NCBI GenBank assembly: GCA_946611495.1
Contig: CAMODR010000070.1
Coordinates: forward strand, 1-6,555
Direction of reading: 5' to 3'
Source of the DNA: an uncultured Methanobrevibacter sp.
Lineage (GTDB): Archaea > Methanobacteriota > Methanobacteria > Methanobacteriales > Methanobacteriaceae
DNA: 6,555 nt
Both the position numbers and the translations under genes were made by a program. The notes beneath the pieces were generated by a model. It searched no databases and was not told where the DNA came from. It saw nothing but the letters and a program-made list of their open reading frames with translations. Shown piece after piece: positions 6,546 through 6,555 of this stretch. Every line of letters begins with the position of its first letter. Position 1 is the first letter of the stretch.

Positions 6546-6555
6546 TTTTAAAAAA

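Larger units (their letters stand above)
6258..6555. other. Intergenic region without a supported gene
   Basis: All six frames are broken by stops within about 55 codons and none has a start with a ribosome binding site. The middle (about 6340-6480) is less A/T-rich than its flanks and reads, in one + frame, as short peptide pieces separated by stops (for example GFFAEIKAL and MRFLNIRRIYYEFLIKK). It could be the remains of a decayed gene, but no family is recognised. It holds the inverted repeat at 6412-6502 and ends in a TATA-like stretch. Confidence 0.5.

Noticed and set aside
1..6555. CRISPR array, tRNA, rRNA, or insertion-sequence transposase
   Set aside because: No regularly spaced repeats, no tRNA-like cloverleaf or rRNA segment, and no transposase motifs were seen on either strand.

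Overview
The window is A+T-rich archaeal-looking DNA, most probably from a gut or rumen methanogen of the Methanobrevibacter type. The grounds are TATA-like boxes about 60-75 bases before genes 1 and 3, short G-rich ribosome binding sites, oligo-T terminators, and a secreted lysine-rich Ig-like protein of the sort common in Methanobacteriales. The genus is an inference from style, not from a marker gene.

Layout: three genes, all on the + strand. Bases 1-130 are a leader with a TATA-like box and a ribosome binding site. Bases 131-3538 encode a 1135-residue McrB-family AAA+ motor with a MrcB-type N-terminal domain, two successive EVE/PUA-like modules, a helical middle region and a C-terminal NTPase. 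After a 111-base gap with T-runs, bases 3650-5041 encode a McrC-like DUF2357/PD-(D/E)XK nuclease. The two together form a two-gene type IV (modification-dependent, McrBC-like) restriction or anti-phage system: gene 1 would recognise target nucleic acid and hydrolyse nucleotide, gene 2 would cut. After another spacer with its own TATA-like box, bases 5148-6218 encode an unrelated secreted protein with an acidic N-terminal half, a lysine-rich Ig-like part and a C-terminal Ada-like zinc-binding module. A clear hairpin plus T9 terminator follows. The last 300 bases hold no convincing gene, but contain a perfect 12-bp inverted repeat and end in a TATA-like sequence.

The most interesting points are the three-part recognition region of the McrB protein (MrcB_N plus two EVE-like modules) and a strong, in-frame ribosome binding site with ATG exactly after the MrcB_N domain. 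The latter could give a second, shorter McrB lacking its first recognition domain, comparable to the short McrB form of E. coli. These are predictions from reading the sequence; no database search or structure prediction was run.
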